Source: Bombilactobacillus folatiphilus
GTDB taxonomy: Bacteria; Bacillota; Bacilli; Lactobacillales; Lactobacillaceae
Length of the DNA stretch: 64,000 bases
NCBI RefSeq assembly: GCF_023380265.1
Contig: NZ_CP093366.1
Span: 1,558,786 to 1,622,785 of the forward strand
Direction of reading: 5' to 3'
Part shown: in pieces, positions 38,089 to 47,828 of the stretch
Layout of the letters: each line of letters begins with the position of its first letter
Position numbering within the stretch: position 1 is the first letter of the stretch
Translations under genes and position numbers: made by a program
The notes under the pieces: generated by a model
Database searches by the model: none
What the model was told of the DNA's origin: nothing
The model's input: the letters and a program-made list of their open reading frames with translations, nothing else

Positions 38089-38905
38089 TGACATAGCCTC
38101 CTTTTGTTTGATCAACTTTGATTACCGCACCGCTAAAAGCGTTCACCTGTCGAATTTGGGTTGAACGCATTCCTTTCGGAACAAATGCTACATACCACAC
38201 CGGAATATAAATAGTATTATTTTTAAATTTCATCAATTTAGCATATGCCAAATCAGCCCACTTCAATTGAGAATTATTGGGAATCTCATTATTCGTGTAT
38301 AAATTATAGACCGCCCGTTGCTCACTAATAGTATTTTGCTTCTCGCGCAACACATTCATCGCGTTCACATAAGTTTGTTCGTAACTAACTAACCGATTAT
38401 TGATAATTTTGAAAGTCACGCGCCCTGTATTTTCGTACAAACGACCCAGTTTAACTTTTTGCACAAAAACAACATTATTGTCAGATGATAAATGTCGACA
38501 ATATTCATATTCTTGGCCCTTGGTGACATTTTGCGTTTTTTTAATATAACGCTTCAAAGTTGGTACTATTGTTTGGGGGGTAAGCACCAAGGGATTATTC
38601 AAGTAACAATTCAATTGCTTTTTAATTTCGTCATAACTCCAAGTAATATTACGCAATTTGACCTGATCATTTCTTAAAACATGCTGATCATCTTGGCTTG
38701 CCAAATAATAACCTTCGCCCACACGCTTATCCAACTTACTGTTAATTGTAATATTATCTTGATTCATTTCCTTTTCCAAAGTGGTCGAACCAACATTATT
38801 CGTGTTCACCACTTGATTACGCGTCTGACGATATGAGGTAAACAAAAAAATATCCAGCGCAATAAAAACGCATAAGAAAATAATTTCAATTCGGCGAAAA
38901 TCCAT
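38066..38905 (-). CDS. walI: WalRK regulatory membrane protein WalI (YycI)
   Basis: ATG 38905 overlaps the walH stop as TAATG and follows GGGAGGCAA, giving 279 residues. A single N-terminal transmembrane helix (about 7-22, IIFLCVFIALDIFLF) anchors an extracytoplasmic region with the YycI repeats of beta-strands; the C-terminal block YIPVWYVAFVPKG with VNAFSGAVIKVD resembles a PepSY-like fold. Together with WalH it modulates the WalK kinase at the membrane. The identification rests on position plus general pattern. Confidence 0.93.
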   Translation of the reverse strand: MDFRRIEIIFLCVFIALDIFLFTSYRQTRNQVVNTNNVGSTTLEKEMNQDNITINSKLDKRVGEGYYLASQDDQHVLRNDQVKLRNITWSYDEIKKQLNCYLNNPLVLTPQTIVPTLKRYIKKTQNVTKGQEYEYCRHLSSDNNVVFVQKVKLGRLYENTGRVTFKIINNRLVSYEQTYVNAMNVLREKQNTISEQRAVYNLYTNNEIPNNSQLKWADLAYAKLMKFKNNTIYIPVWYVAFVPKGMRSTQIRQVNAFSGAVIKVDQTKGGYVNDRSHAD

Positions 38906-40227
38906 TATTGCCTCCCTCGATTCAACCAATCATTGAACGTCTTCCATTGATTATTAATCAAAATATAATATTCAGGTGTCAAATCCACAATTTCCTTATT
39001 TTGATCATCTGCCGCCCAAGTATAGCCAATCAACACTTTTTGAATATTCTTGGAACTGTAACCTGCATGTGTCAATTGCTCAATTACTGTGTGCGTAGAA
39101 GGCAATTGCACCGGTGCTTGTTCTGTTGGTAACGGTACTTGCAAATTTTTCTTGGAAAAATAAGCCGTCTGGGCATCATTTGAATAATTAATCGTGACCG
39201 CGCCAAATTTACTTTGATTAAAAATGGGAAAACCATTGACATACGTGCGGAAAACTAATTGCGTATTATTTTGACTGTGAGAAAACAAATACAAATTATT
39301 CAAGGAATTCCCGACATTTGATAACAGCTGAAACGACTGATTCAACAAATCTGGAATATTTTTAGGCATATCTGTTTTAGAATAATCACTGTAAGTTACT
39401 GCTTTAATTTTATTATCAACCACTAAACTGCGATTATCACCATTTCGATAGACCGTCAAATTACCGTTTTTACGTGTTGAAATATTGGCATCCTGACGCG
39501 AATTCAACAAATTAGTCACGTAAAAATTATTGGTTTGCTTTGAAAGTAAGTAACTGACTTTAGCCAAACGTATCGGCTTATCATAATAAAGTGAAATATT
39601 TTTGGCTTCTTGATGAAAAAACACTGGTGTTTTAAAGTTTTTCCGATTGACCATCTGACTTAACTTGGTAACTTCAAATTGACTCTGATCTAAATAATAG
39701 ACAGTAAAAGTGCGGTCATCTAGTAAAAATAGCCGCAAATGGTTGCCTTTTTGTTGAATCAAAATCCGATTAAAATTGATATCTCGGCGCAAACGGCGAT
39801 CAGTCTGATTCATGACCCGCATTAAGGAATTAAAAGTGAACGTTGAAGGATAAATTAATTGTAAGGAAGAATCAAATCGGAGATATCTTTGATAACGCTG
39901 ACTATTCTGCGTCACAATTTTGCGTGGATCTTTGAATTGAGCTCTTTGCAAAACTTTCATCGTACTATTAATCATATTCGACTGGTTATTGCTAGCTACA
40001 TACTGCTTGTGATGCTGGGTTAAAACCATTTTGGTAGGCGCAAAAATTGTCCCCATATCTTTTTTAATCGCAGTACTGCGCTGATTAACATGATGTGTCC
40101 GACTGACATTGGGAAGTGCCTGTTGATATTTCGCATTGTTGGTCCAAATCATCCACGACAAAATCAAACTAATTAACACGGCAATCATCAATAAGATTCG
40201 CAAGACCCAATTATTCAACTGTTTCAT
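38905..40227 (-). CDS. walH: WalRK regulatory membrane protein WalH (YycH)
   Basis: ATG 40227 follows GTGAGGATTTATGGG and overlaps the walK end, giving 440 residues; the longer frame from 40299 lies within walK. There is one N-terminal helix (about 6-30, WVLRILLMIAVLISLILSWMIW) and a large extracytoplasmic domain without cysteines. Typical YycH features are YPSTFTFNSLMRVM, an internal IRLAKVSYLLSKQTNNFYV, and the C-terminal IGYTWAADDQNKEIVDLTPEYYI block. It works with WalI on WalK. Confidence 0.93.
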   Translation of the reverse strand: MKQLNNWVLRILLMIAVLISLILSWMIWTNNAKYQQALPNVSRTHHVNQRSTAIKKDMGTIFAPTKMVLTQHHKQYVASNNQSNMINSTMKVLQRAQFKDPRKIVTQNSQRYQRYLRFDSSLQLIYPSTFTFNSLMRVMNQTDRRLRRDINFNRILIQQKGNHLRLFLLDDRTFTVYYLDQSQFEVTKLSQMVNRKNFKTPVFFHQEAKNISLYYDKPIRLAKVSYLLSKQTNNFYVTNLLNSRQDANISTRKNGNLTVYRNGDNRSLVVDNKIKAVTYSDYSKTDMPKNIPDLLNQSFQLLSNVGNSLNNLYLFSHSQNNTQLVFRTYVNGFPIFNQSKFGAVTINYSNDAQTAYFSKKNLQVPLPTEQAPVQLPSTHTVIEQLTHAGYSSKNIQKVLIGYTWAADDQNKEIVDLTPEYYILINNQWKTFNDWLNRGRQ

Positions 40228-42091
40228 CCCATAAATCCTCACTTTCTTTAGGATCATACGGTAACGAAATGTAAAAAGTTGAACCGCGATTTTCCGCACT
40301 ATTCACCCAAATATGCCCGCCTTGAGCTTCAATGACTTCCTTGGAAATGGCCAAACCTAAGCCCGTGCCGCCTTGTTGACGCGAACGAGCTTTATCAACC
40401 CGATAAAAACGATCAAACACACGCTTAATATCTTTGCGCGGAATACCTAAGCCTTGATCTGAAATACTCAAAATCACATTATGATTGGTATCCAACAAAC
40501 GACAAGTGATTAAACCGCCATTCGGTGAGTATTTGAGCGCATTATTCATAATATTATCAATTGCTTGAGTCATCTTATCAGGATCAATTTCGACCCACAG
40601 ATCACGCTTAGTCAAAATGCGCTTAATCTGATACGTCTTGACCGATTGATTTTCTGATTGGGCGCGTTGAGCTTCTTTTTGAATCATCAAATCGAACCGA
40701 TCCAAAATATAATTGAACATTTCGTTAAAATTAACGAGTTCAACATTCATTTTGGCAGTTCCTTGATCTAATCGCGACAAACTCAATAAAGAATTAACCA
40801 TGCGAATCATACGTTCTGTCTCTTCTTGTGTAACTTTCAAAAACCGAGGCGCCAAATTTTGATTTTGCCAAGCTCCGTCATTTAACGTTTCAATATAACT
40901 GCGCAAACTGGTTAAGGGCGTCCGCAACTCATGCGAGACATTAGAGACAAATTCCCGTCGATCTTGATCAATTTTTTGTTGTTCAGTCACGTCGTGTAAC
41001 ACACAGATAATCCCAGTGACAAAACCCGTGTTGCGTTTAATTAAGGAGAAATCTGCCTGCAAAATCAAATCTTCGCCATCAATCTTATTTTCCGGCTCAA
41101 TAATCCGCTCGGTTTGATTCTCCAACAAGTTTTCAAAGGTGGTATGGTCACTAATACCTAATACGTCAACCAAATTCTGATTTTCAACTTCGTCCATCGC
41201 AACATCCAAAAACTCACAAGCTGTTTCATTAATAATAGTAATTTTACCATGGCGATTCGTGGCCACCACGCCATCAGACATTTGGCTTAAAACGCCATCC
41301 AAACGCCTTCTTTCCGCGGCAGAATTTTCTTGTTCTTCTTCAACTTTCACCGACAAATCATTCACGGCAATCGCCAATTGTCCCAATTCGTCTTCACTAT
41401 AAACTCGGACTTGCCCAGAATAATCGCCTTTAGACATCCGAATCGCTTGACGCTGCATTTCAGCAATCGGTCGCGTAATCGCGCGCGCCACGACAATTGA
41501 AATCAAAGCCCCCAAAACGCCCGCGACCAAGGACGCAACAAAAAAGATAAATACAATCCGATTAATATTCCTATAAACCTGATCCATATTTGCGCGGACA
41601 TAGACTGCCCCTACTGTCGAATTGTTGTCACCACTAGAACTCAACAGAGGTGTGATGGACAAGTAATAGCTCCCGTCACGATCACTATGGGAAATCTGAG
41701 TTACTTTGCGGCCAGAATAAATTACATCTTTAATTTGAGAATTAGCCGTTCTTTTGCCAATGGACGTCGGATTATTACCATTTTTAATCGCCACAATACG
41801 CCCACGACTGTCCACAACTTCCATTTCGGAAATCTGAATATTCGTGAAATCTTGTACGGTGGCACGAATATTGCGGCGAGCCTTAGCCGTATTGCTTGTT
41901 AAGTTGACCGCCAAAGGCGTCGTCACCCAAGATGGTAGTTGTACTTGCGCCTCAAAAGCTTCCACATTTTGTTGTTCCAAACGATGCACAAAATAAGCTC
42001 CGATAATTTCAATCGTACTTAAAAGTAATAAAATAAAAACTAGTGCAATTTTAAACTGCATTGAACTAAAAAATTTTGTTCGCCGTGTCAC
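40211..42091 (-). CDS. walK: Cell-wall sensor histidine kinase WalK
   Basis: The 626-residue kinase starts with GTG behind TGAGGCAAAAGC. Domains in order: transmembrane helix 1 (about 14-35), extracytoplasmic PAS-like sensor (36-176), helix 2 (about 178-203), HAMP (204-256), cytoplasmic PAS (about 265-370), HisKA with H387 in FVSNVSHELRTPL, and HATPase (N-box NALKYSPNGG, G1 DQGLGIPR, G2 GGTGLGLAI). It phosphorylates WalR to adjust autolysin and wall synthesis, and is essential in many Firmicutes. It has the two-helix form, unlike the one-helix VicK of streptococci. Confidence 0.97.
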   Translation of the reverse strand: MTRRTKFFSSMQFKIALVFILLLLSTIEIIGAYFVHRLEQQNVEAFEAQVQLPSWVTTPLAVNLTSNTAKARRNIRATVQDFTNIQISEMEVVDSRGRIVAIKNGNNPTSIGKRTANSQIKDVIYSGRKVTQISHSDRDGSYYLSITPLLSSSGDNNSTVGAVYVRANMDQVYRNINRIVFIFFVASLVAGVLGALISIVVARAITRPIAEMQRQAIRMSKGDYSGQVRVYSEDELGQLAIAVNDLSVKVEEEQENSAAERRRLDGVLSQMSDGVVATNRHGKITIINETACEFLDVAMDEVENQNLVDVLGISDHTTFENLLENQTERIIEPENKIDGEDLILQADFSLIKRNTGFVTGIICVLHDVTEQQKIDQDRREFVSNVSHELRTPLTSLRSYIETLNDGAWQNQNLAPRFLKVTQEETERMIRMVNSLLSLSRLDQGTAKMNVELVNFNEMFNYILDRFDLMIQKEAQRAQSENQSVKTYQIKRILTKRDLWVEIDPDKMTQAIDNIMNNALKYSPNGGLITCRLLDTNHNVILSISDQGLGIPRKDIKRVFDRFYRVDKARSRQQGGTGLGLAISKEVIEAQGGHIWVNSAENRGSTFYISLPYDPKESEDLWDETVE

Positions 42092-42113
42092 GCTTTTGCC
42101 TCAGTCTTTTGGT

Positions 42114-42830
42114 TTAATCTTCTTTTTGATTTGTATCCGATTTCAAATAATAACCCACACCGCGCCGCGTAATTAAATACTCGGGCTTACTTGGATCATC
42201 TTCAACTTTTTCGCGCAAACGACGAATTGTAACATCCACCGTCCGAACATCGCCAAAATAATCGTAACCCCACACTGTCTGTAACAAATTTTCACGGGTC
42301 ATAACTTGTCCAATATGCTGAGCCAGATAATAGAGCAATTCAAATTCCCGATGCGTTAATTCCAGTTCACACTCGTTTTTGGTGACTGTATAGGCATCCG
42401 GTAAAATCACCAAGGCGCCAACTTTAATATTCGTCGTTTCTGATTCGTTTGCATTACTTAAATTAACTTTTTGTCGGCGTAAATTAGCCTTCACCCGCGC
42501 CACCAGTTCACGATTGGAAAAAGGTTTAGTGACATAATCATCGGCTCCCATCTCCAAACCCAGTACTTTATCTAATTCTGAATCTTTGGCCGTCAACATA
42601 ATAATCGGGGTATCTTTGGTCTTACGCACTTGACGTGCAACCTCTAGGCCGTCAACTTTAGGTAACATTAAATCGAGAATAATTAAATCAGGATTTTCCT
42701 GATCCACTTTATCTAAAGCCGCTTCACCGTCAAAAGCAACTACGGTTTCAAAACCTTCTTTATCGAGATTATACTTGATAATATCCGAGATAGGTTTTTC
42801 ATCATCAACAATTAAAACTTTATTCGCCAT
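42114..42830 (-). CDS. walR: Cell-wall response regulator WalR
   Basis: The 238-residue OmpR-family regulator has a receiver domain with the acidic pair D9/D10, phosphoacceptor D53 (LIILDLMLP), T80 region MLTAKD and K102 region TKPF, and a winged-helix domain (about 135-232) with [20 protein letters not shown] and TRRGVGYYL. It binds direct repeats TGTWAH-N5-TGTWAH upstream of wall hydrolase genes. It is the first gene of walR-walK-walH-walI-walJ, with a strong promoter 33 bp upstream. Confidence 0.98.
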   Translation of the reverse strand: MANKVLIVDDEKPISDIIKYNLDKEGFETVVAFDGEAALDKVDQENPDLIILDLMLPKVDGLEVARQVRKTKDTPIIMLTAKDSELDKVLGLEMGADDYVTKPFSNRELVARVKANLRRQKVNLSNANESETTNIKVGALVILPDAYTVTKNECELELTHREFELLYYLAQHIGQVMTRENLLQTVWGYDYFGDVRTVDVTIRRLREKVEDDPSKPEYLITRRGVGYYLKSDTNQKED

Positions 42831-42862
42831 AGGACAGAAAACCTCCTTGCTTTCTTGTGTAC

Positions 42863-42891
42863 AGTATACTAAGTTTTAGCTTATCTGACAA
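42863..42891 (-). promoter_or_regulatory. Sigma-A promoter of the wal operon
   Basis: On the minus strand TTGTCA (42891-42886), a 17-bp spacer and TATACT (42868-42863) differ from consensus at only one base in each hexamer. Confidence 0.8.
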
Positions 42892-42953
42892 AATTCTTTA
42901 AATTTGGATTGCCAAGATTCTAAAAATATGCTAGTATACTTATTGTACTTTTC

Positions 42954-43026
42954 GGGTGGTTAGCTCAGCTGGCAGAGCAACGGACTCTTAATCCGTGGGT
43001 CCAGGGTTCGATCCCCTGACCACCCA
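42954..43026 (+). tRNA. tRNA-Lys (anticodon CTT)
   Basis: The 73-nt cloverleaf starts GGGTGGT and closes with ACCACCC plus discriminator A. The anticodon stem ACGGA/TCCGT encloses CTCTTAA, which gives the CTT anticodon reading AAG. The T arm is CAGGG-TTCGATC-CCCTG and the D arm contains AGCTCAGCTGGCAGAGC. CCA is not encoded. It stands alone, with TATACT at 42935-42940 as a possible -10 box. Confidence 0.96.
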
Positions 43027-43040
43027 TCAGGATAATATTA

Positions 43041-43085
43041 AAAGCGGTCATACCAATTTTTTAATTGGTATGACCGCTTTTTTGT
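43041..43085. terminator. Strong terminator after tRNA-Lys
   Basis: AAAGCGGTCATACCAATT and its exact reverse complement form an 18-bp stem with a TTTT loop and a T-run; it can also end the converging aminotransferase transcript. Confidence 0.95.
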
Positions 43086-43093
43086 GTTCTCAA

Positions 43094-44272
43094 TTATTTC
43101 CTGGGAAATAAATGTAATTTGGCAATCCGCGCACAAGCTTCGCTATACCTTGGTTCATCAATCAACAACCCAATTCGTACATAACCTTCACCTTGTGCCC
43201 CAAAACCTGTGCCCGGTGCCACGGCAACGCCTGCTTCATCTAATAGTATATCTGCAAATTCTTGACTAGTCAGACCAACAGGTGTCGGCATCCATGCATA
43301 AAAAGTTCCACCAGTGGGGACAGGTTCCCAACCAATTTTACGAGCAGCTGCGTTAAAATCATCATGTCGCCGCTGATAGCGGGTAACTAATTGCCGTACA
43401 CTTGCTTGATCACTGTTTAAAGCTGCAACCCCCGCCTGTTGAATTGCTGGGAAAACACTCACGAACAAATGATCTTGAATCAAATTCAACGCTTCAATCA
43501 TTTCTGCATTGCCCGCGGCAAAACCCAGTCGCCAACCGGCCATATTGTACGTTTTAGACATCGTATACAGTTCAATTCCCACTTGTTTGGCACCAGTGGT
43601 CTGCAAAAAACTGCGAGGCTGCTGTCCATCAAAACCAATTGCCCCATAAGCAAAATCATGAACTACACCAACCTGATTTTTTTGTGCCCAAGCCACAGTT
43701 TCTGCAAAAAAGTCAGCGTTAGCGACCGCTCCTGTCGGATTATTTGGGTAATTCAAATAAATATATTTGGCGGCCTGCACAACTTGCGGATCTAAAGCTT
43801 GATAATCTGGCAAAAAATCCCGTTCACGCGTCAACGGAAACAATTCCTGATGAACTTGCGCCAAACTAACACCTGATAAATAATCTGGGTAACCCGGATC
43901 TGGCAATAAAACGGTCTCTCCCGGATTCATCAAGGCCAATGGTAGCTCTACCAAACCAATTTTAGAACCACCTAAAACGGCAATTTCAGTTTCCGGATCT
44001 AGTTGAACGCCATATTCACGTTGATAAAAAGCCGCTGCTGCTTGCTTAAATTCAAATAAACCGCGAAAAGGCGAATATTTGTGATTTTGAGGCTGCTTTG
44101 CTGCTTGCGCTAATGCTTCCACAATAAAGGCAGGTGTGGGCTGGTCAGGATTCCCCTGCCCTAAATTAATCACATCAACGCCTGCTGCAATTTTCGCATT
44201 GACCTTTTGAACTAAAGTTGCAAAAAATTGGGTCGGCAATTGCTGTAAAATGTTTGATTCTAGAAATTGCAT
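43094..44272 (-). CDS. PLP-dependent aminotransferase, class I/II
   Basis: This 392-residue fold-type I aminotransferase has the pyridoxal lysine in YTMSKTYNMAGWRLGF, the Asn-Pro block YLNYPNNPTGAV, and the carboxylate-binding arginine near the C-terminus (GYVRIGLLIDEPR). The N-terminal segment INLGQGNPDQPTP and KYSPFRGLFEFKQA resemble aminotransferases of the MtnE/PatA/DapL-like group. The reaction could be a methionine, aspartate or N-acetyl-diaminopimelate transamination; the sequence does not decide. It stands alone behind AAAAAGGAGTTGATAGT. Confidence 0.9.
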   Translation of the reverse strand: MQFLESNILQQLPTQFFATLVQKVNAKIAAGVDVINLGQGNPDQPTPAFIVEALAQAAKQPQNHKYSPFRGLFEFKQAAAAFYQREYGVQLDPETEIAVLGGSKIGLVELPLALMNPGETVLLPDPGYPDYLSGVSLAQVHQELFPLTRERDFLPDYQALDPQVVQAAKYIYLNYPNNPTGAVANADFFAETVAWAQKNQVGVVHDFAYGAIGFDGQQPRSFLQTTGAKQVGIELYTMSKTYNMAGWRLGFAAGNAEMIEALNLIQDHLFVSVFPAIQQAGVAALNSDQASVRQLVTRYQRRHDDFNAAARKIGWEPVPTGGTFYAWMPTPVGLTSQEFADILLDEAGVAVAPGTGFGAQGEGYVRIGLLIDEPRYSEACARIAKLHLFPRK

Positions 44273-44342
44273 ACTATCAACTCCTTTTTAACGACATTAT
44301 AGCCTTTTCTGATAGCTAGAAAATATCTTTATTCTGTAAATC

Positions 44343-44372
44343 AAAAAATACCACTGAATTAATCAGTAGCAT
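44343..44372 (-). terminator. Terminator of the Tm-1-like operon
   Basis: On the minus strand ATGCTACTGA and TCAGTGGTAT pair (with G-U) around TTAAT, followed by six Ts. Confidence 0.75.
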
Positions 44373-44386
44373 CTTCTGGATCGGAT

Positions 44387-45217
44387 TTAGTTTTTAATCG
44401 CTTTAAATTTCTCCGTCTGTTCTTGAATACTTTTTTCTGTGGCTAGTCGTTCAATACTAGAAGCTCCAAAGAAACCATCAATTCCTTGCACACGTTCAAT
44501 CACATAAGCCGCATCTTCGGGCTCAGCAATCGGTCCACCGTGACAGATCACCATAATATCAGGATTAACTTTGCGACCAGCATCCAAAATGGCTTGGACG
44601 CGTGTGACACATTCATCTAAGGTTAAAGATGTTTGCGCGCCAATTGCCCCCTTGGTCGTTAAGCCCATATGTGCCACCAACAAATCAGCACCGGCTTGAG
44701 CCATTTTGGTAGCTTGTTCCGGATCAAAAACATATGGAGTTGTCAACAGATCTAACTCGTGTGCTTGATGAATCATGTCAACTTCTAAATCATAACCCAT
44801 GCCAGTTTCTTCCAAATTTTGCCGAAAGACACCATCAATCAAACCCACAGTCGGAAAATTCTGAACACCACTGAAACCTTGATCTTTTAATTGCTGCAAA
44901 TAAATTTTCATTACACGAAACGGATCTGTTCCACAAACACCTGCTAACACGGGTGTATGTTGCACAATTGGTAACACTTCTTGCCCCATCTCGACCACGA
45001 TTTGATTCGCATCACCGTAAGACATTAATCCAGCTAAGGAACCACGACCAGCCATGCGATAACGTCCAGAATTGTAAATAATTAACATATCTGCTCCGCC
45101 AGCTTCACTACTTTTGGCTGTAATACCTGTACCGGCACCGACGCCGACCAGCATCTCACCATTCTTTCTTTTCGTTTGAAAATCGGCTAAAATTTGAGCT
45201 CTGTTTCTATTATCCAT
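44387..45217 (-). CDS. PEP-hydrolase-family TIM-barrel protein (C-terminal half of Tm-1)
   Basis: ATG 45217 follows GAAGGGATAATAATT, giving 276 residues. This is the TIM-barrel family annotated as phosphoenolpyruvate hydrolase-like. Blocks are [46 protein letters not shown] (92-101), [28 protein letters not shown] and [14 protein letters not shown] (C225-H226-G227-G228-P229), then [11 protein letters not shown]. In the tomato resistance protein Tm-1 this domain is the C-terminal half, fused to the domain encoded by the gene just upstream. The two genes are 5 bp apart. The biochemical reaction in bacteria is not established. Confidence 0.88.
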   Translation of the reverse strand: MDNRNRAQILADFQTKRKNGEMLVGVGAGTGITAKSSEAGGADMLIIYNSGRYRMAGRGSLAGLMSYGDANQIVVEMGQEVLPIVQHTPVLAGVCGTDPFRVMKIYLQQLKDQGFSGVQNFPTVGLIDGVFRQNLEETGMGYDLEVDMIHQAHELDLLTTPYVFDPEQATKMAQAGADLLVAHMGLTTKGAIGAQTSLTLDECVTRVQAILDAGRKVNPDIMVICHGGPIAEPEDAAYVIERVQGIDGFFGASSIERLATEKSIQEQTEKFKAIKN

Positions 45218-45222
45218 AATTA

Positions 45223-46431
45223 TTATCCCTTCATTAATATCTTCAATTGCTCCACACATGCCTGCGTAAATCGTGGATCATTCATGTGATATGGTAATTT
45301 AGTGACTGTTACTGCATTATTCGTCAACGCTTTTGTTAATGAATCTGTAAAAGCTGCATCTTCTTCGGGACCATAAAAAGGTTGCCCCACCGCGTCCAAT
45401 TCCGAAAAACCTTTTGTTGGGATCATCACGGCAATTGGTCTTTGCGCCTGGTTTAATTTTTGTGCCATAAATTGCCCAAACTGTTGATTTTCTGCAATTG
45501 TCGTCCGCATTAATGTCACAGTCGGATTATGCTTGACCAAATTACGTTGACGATACTTTGCTGGCACCGTTTCGTAAGGACCAAAATTGACCATATCTAA
45601 TGCGCCTGGAGCAAGCACTTCCGGCAAATGCGCCTGAATAGCCGAATCTAACCGTGTTTGCCCAGCAGCCATGACCCCACCGCATAATTCATCGGCAATT
45701 TCCGTCGTCGTCAAATCTAAAACACCAGCAAAATAACCCTGGGCAATCAACGATTCCATCGTTTGACCGCCGGTTCCTGTCGCATGAAAAACTAAGGTTT
45801 CCAGACCTGCTTGATCTAATAAAGATCGTGCGTGATCCACCGCTTTCGTTGTGACACCAAACATCGTGGCCCCAATAAGCGGTTTTGTATCAACTAGCGT
45901 CGTCATGGAATGATTGAACATTCCAGAAATTGCTGCTGCCGCATTATCAAAAATGACCCGGGAAATTTTATTTAAGCCGGATACATCGACAATTGAGGGA
46001 ATCATTACAATATCACTAGTGCCCACATACTCCCGCGTATTACCGGCAGCCACAGTAGAAACCATCACTTTAGGCACTCCTAACGGTAATTGCTGCATCG
46101 CAGGTGTCACCAATGAAGTTCCACCACTGCCGCCTAAAGACAGAATCCCTTGAAATTTTCCCGCTTGATAAAGTCTAGGTAATAATATGCGTAAGCCATG
46201 TGCCAAAATAGCATTCGCTTCGCCTCGAGTATAATCAGTTCTAACCTGGTCTATTGTCAATTCCTCCACTGCCGCCAATTCGTTGGCATCAATGTCTACT
46301 TCGACAGTAGGCGAAAATACGCCAGCATTAATTAACAAAACGCGATTGCCTAAACGTTCCAACACTTGTTTCACATAGTTGAACTCAGTTCCTTTAGTAT
46401 CCAATGTACCGACTAAAGCAATCGTCTGCAT
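45223..46431 (-). CDS. Tm-1-like ATP-binding domain protein (UPF0261)
   Basis: ATG 46431 follows AAAGGAGGATCAGTG, giving 402 residues. The opening [20 protein letters not shown] and [17 protein letters not shown] are the hallmarks of the UPF0261/Tm-1-like family; [34 protein letters not shown] carries the glycine-rich phosphate-binding loop, and [38 protein letters not shown] is a second conserved block. ATP binding is known for the tomato Tm-1 relative. It is the second gene of the operon, downstream of the TIM-barrel/AraC fusion by 86 bp and followed by the TIM-barrel enzyme gene. Its substrate is unknown. Confidence 0.9.
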   Translation of the reverse strand: MQTIALVGTLDTKGTEFNYVKQVLERLGNRVLLINAGVFSPTVEVDIDANELAAVEELTIDQVRTDYTRGEANAILAHGLRILLPRLYQAGKFQGILSLGGSGGTSLVTPAMQQLPLGVPKVMVSTVAAGNTREYVGTSDIVMIPSIVDVSGLNKISRVIFDNAAAAISGMFNHSMTTLVDTKPLIGATMFGVTTKAVDHARSLLDQAGLETLVFHATGTGGQTMESLIAQGYFAGVLDLTTTEIADELCGGVMAAGQTRLDSAIQAHLPEVLAPGALDMVNFGPYETVPAKYRQRNLVKHNPTVTLMRTTIAENQQFGQFMAQKLNQAQRPIAVMIPTKGFSELDAVGQPFYGPEEDAAFTDSLTKALTNNAVTVTKLPYHMNDPRFTQACVEQLKILMKG

Positions 46432-46517
46432 CACTGATCCTCCTTTCATAATGATTAAACTTATCATAAAGTGAAAGGGATTACATTAACAGGTAATATA
46501 GTTAGCTTTACTAGTGA

Positions 46518-47699
46518 TTATATGTGTTGTTGATACTGACTTGGAGCTTCATGAAAATATTTTTTAAAAATTTTGTTGAATTGCGCATAATCGTTATAAC
46601 CCACCATTTCCGCAATCTTATTCAGCGGTTGATATTTTTGTTTCATTAATTCTACAGCCTTATTCAATCGAAAATGCACCAGATAATCTGTAAAAGTTTG
46701 ATTGGTTTGCTTTTTAAAAATCGTGCTCAAATAAGTTGGCGTCAAATGCAACATCGCCGCTAACTCAGACAAATAAATGGGTACCGAATAGTTCTCTTGA
46801 ATGAATCTTTTAATAAATTCCACCGGCGTATAGTATTGATCAGCTCCCTTCAGAATTTTGACCGTTAAATTATCATTGAGAGTTTGATCCGCTGTTTTAA
46901 AAGAGCGAATTTGTTGCGACAAAGTCTGTTCAGGAACAATCCGTTCAAAGGTTGAACCACCGATATAGCCTTGAATTTCCGGCAATAAATTATATAGATA
47001 ACGCACTTCGGTCAGATCATTCAAGATACCACCATAAATCATCAGAATACTCTGCGAACGTTGCTGCTGCAGCCGCTGACAAATCTTTTTCACCGTCGCA
47101 ATCATTGATTCAAAACTCCGAATGCGTTTAGCACCCAACACGCCACCCTCGGTCAAACCTAGATGAATACAAATCAGATCAGCAGGAATTGCACTAGCCA
47201 ATAACGCCTCTTGCGCATTAGTCACAAAAGCTGCTGTAAAAATATTATGTTGGTGCGCTGCTCGTAAAAGAGCCATTTCTTGACCAAAATTGACATTGGT
47301 TTCATCTAGGGCTTCACGAAATTGTCCATCAATCAAGCTAACCGTGGGATAATTCACAATCCCCGCAATTTGATATTGCTTAATAAAATCAAATAAAGTG
47401 GCTTGATTCAAATAAGGATCTGTCGCATTAATTCCGATTAAACACGGAAAATCCTGGATAGTGGGCAAAACTTCTCGTGTGGTGAGCGCCATAATTTGTT
47501 GATTACTATTCACAAATGGTAAATATGCTCCTAACGATGAGCGACCCATTTGTCGAAATTTGCCAGAATTCAATACCATAATAAAGTCCACGCCTGAGTC
47601 CATCGCATGCAACGCACTCATGCCCATCGTGGTGCTCAGACCCAATAAAGGATGCTGTAGTTGAACTTGACGCACTAATTTTTGTCGTAAATGTTGCAT
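46518..47699 (-). CDS. TIM-barrel (PEP-hydrolase-like) domain fused to AraC-type DNA-binding domain
   Basis: The 393-residue protein has an N-terminal TIM-barrel domain (about 1-268) homologous to the enzyme encoded two genes downstream: NSGKFRQMGRSSLG, INATDPY, NYPTVSLIDGQFREALDET, IHLGLTEGGVLGAKR, GYIGGSTFERIVPE. Key positions differ: CHGGP of the enzyme is IYGGI here (221-225), and CGTDP is NATDP, so catalysis may be lost while ligand binding stays. Residues 292-393 form two AraC helix-turn-helices (LSELAAMLHLTPTYLSTIFKK and LNKIAEMVGYNDYAQFNKIFKKYFHEAPSQYQ). It most likely senses the pathway metabolite and controls the operon it heads. Confidence 0.88.
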   Translation of the reverse strand: MQHLRQKLVRQVQLQHPLLGLSTTMGMSALHAMDSGVDFIMVLNSGKFRQMGRSSLGAYLPFVNSNQQIMALTTREVLPTIQDFPCLIGINATDPYLNQATLFDFIKQYQIAGIVNYPTVSLIDGQFREALDETNVNFGQEMALLRAAHQHNIFTAAFVTNAQEALLASAIPADLICIHLGLTEGGVLGAKRIRSFESMIATVKKICQRLQQQRSQSILMIYGGILNDLTEVRYLYNLLPEIQGYIGGSTFERIVPEQTLSQQIRSFKTADQTLNDNLTVKILKGADQYYTPVEFIKRFIQENYSVPIYLSELAAMLHLTPTYLSTIFKKQTNQTFTDYLVHFRLNKAVELMKQKYQPLNKIAEMVGYNDYAQFNKIFKKYFHEAPSQYQQHI

Positions 47700-47828
47700 T
47701 TTTCAACTCCTAAATCTCACCATTAACTTGGTAAAAATTTGTTAACTTGTTAATTAGACAGTTAAACATTAATTCCAATCACGTTCATGATATAATTAAA
47801 TGGCATTACAAAAAAGAGGGGAGAATCT

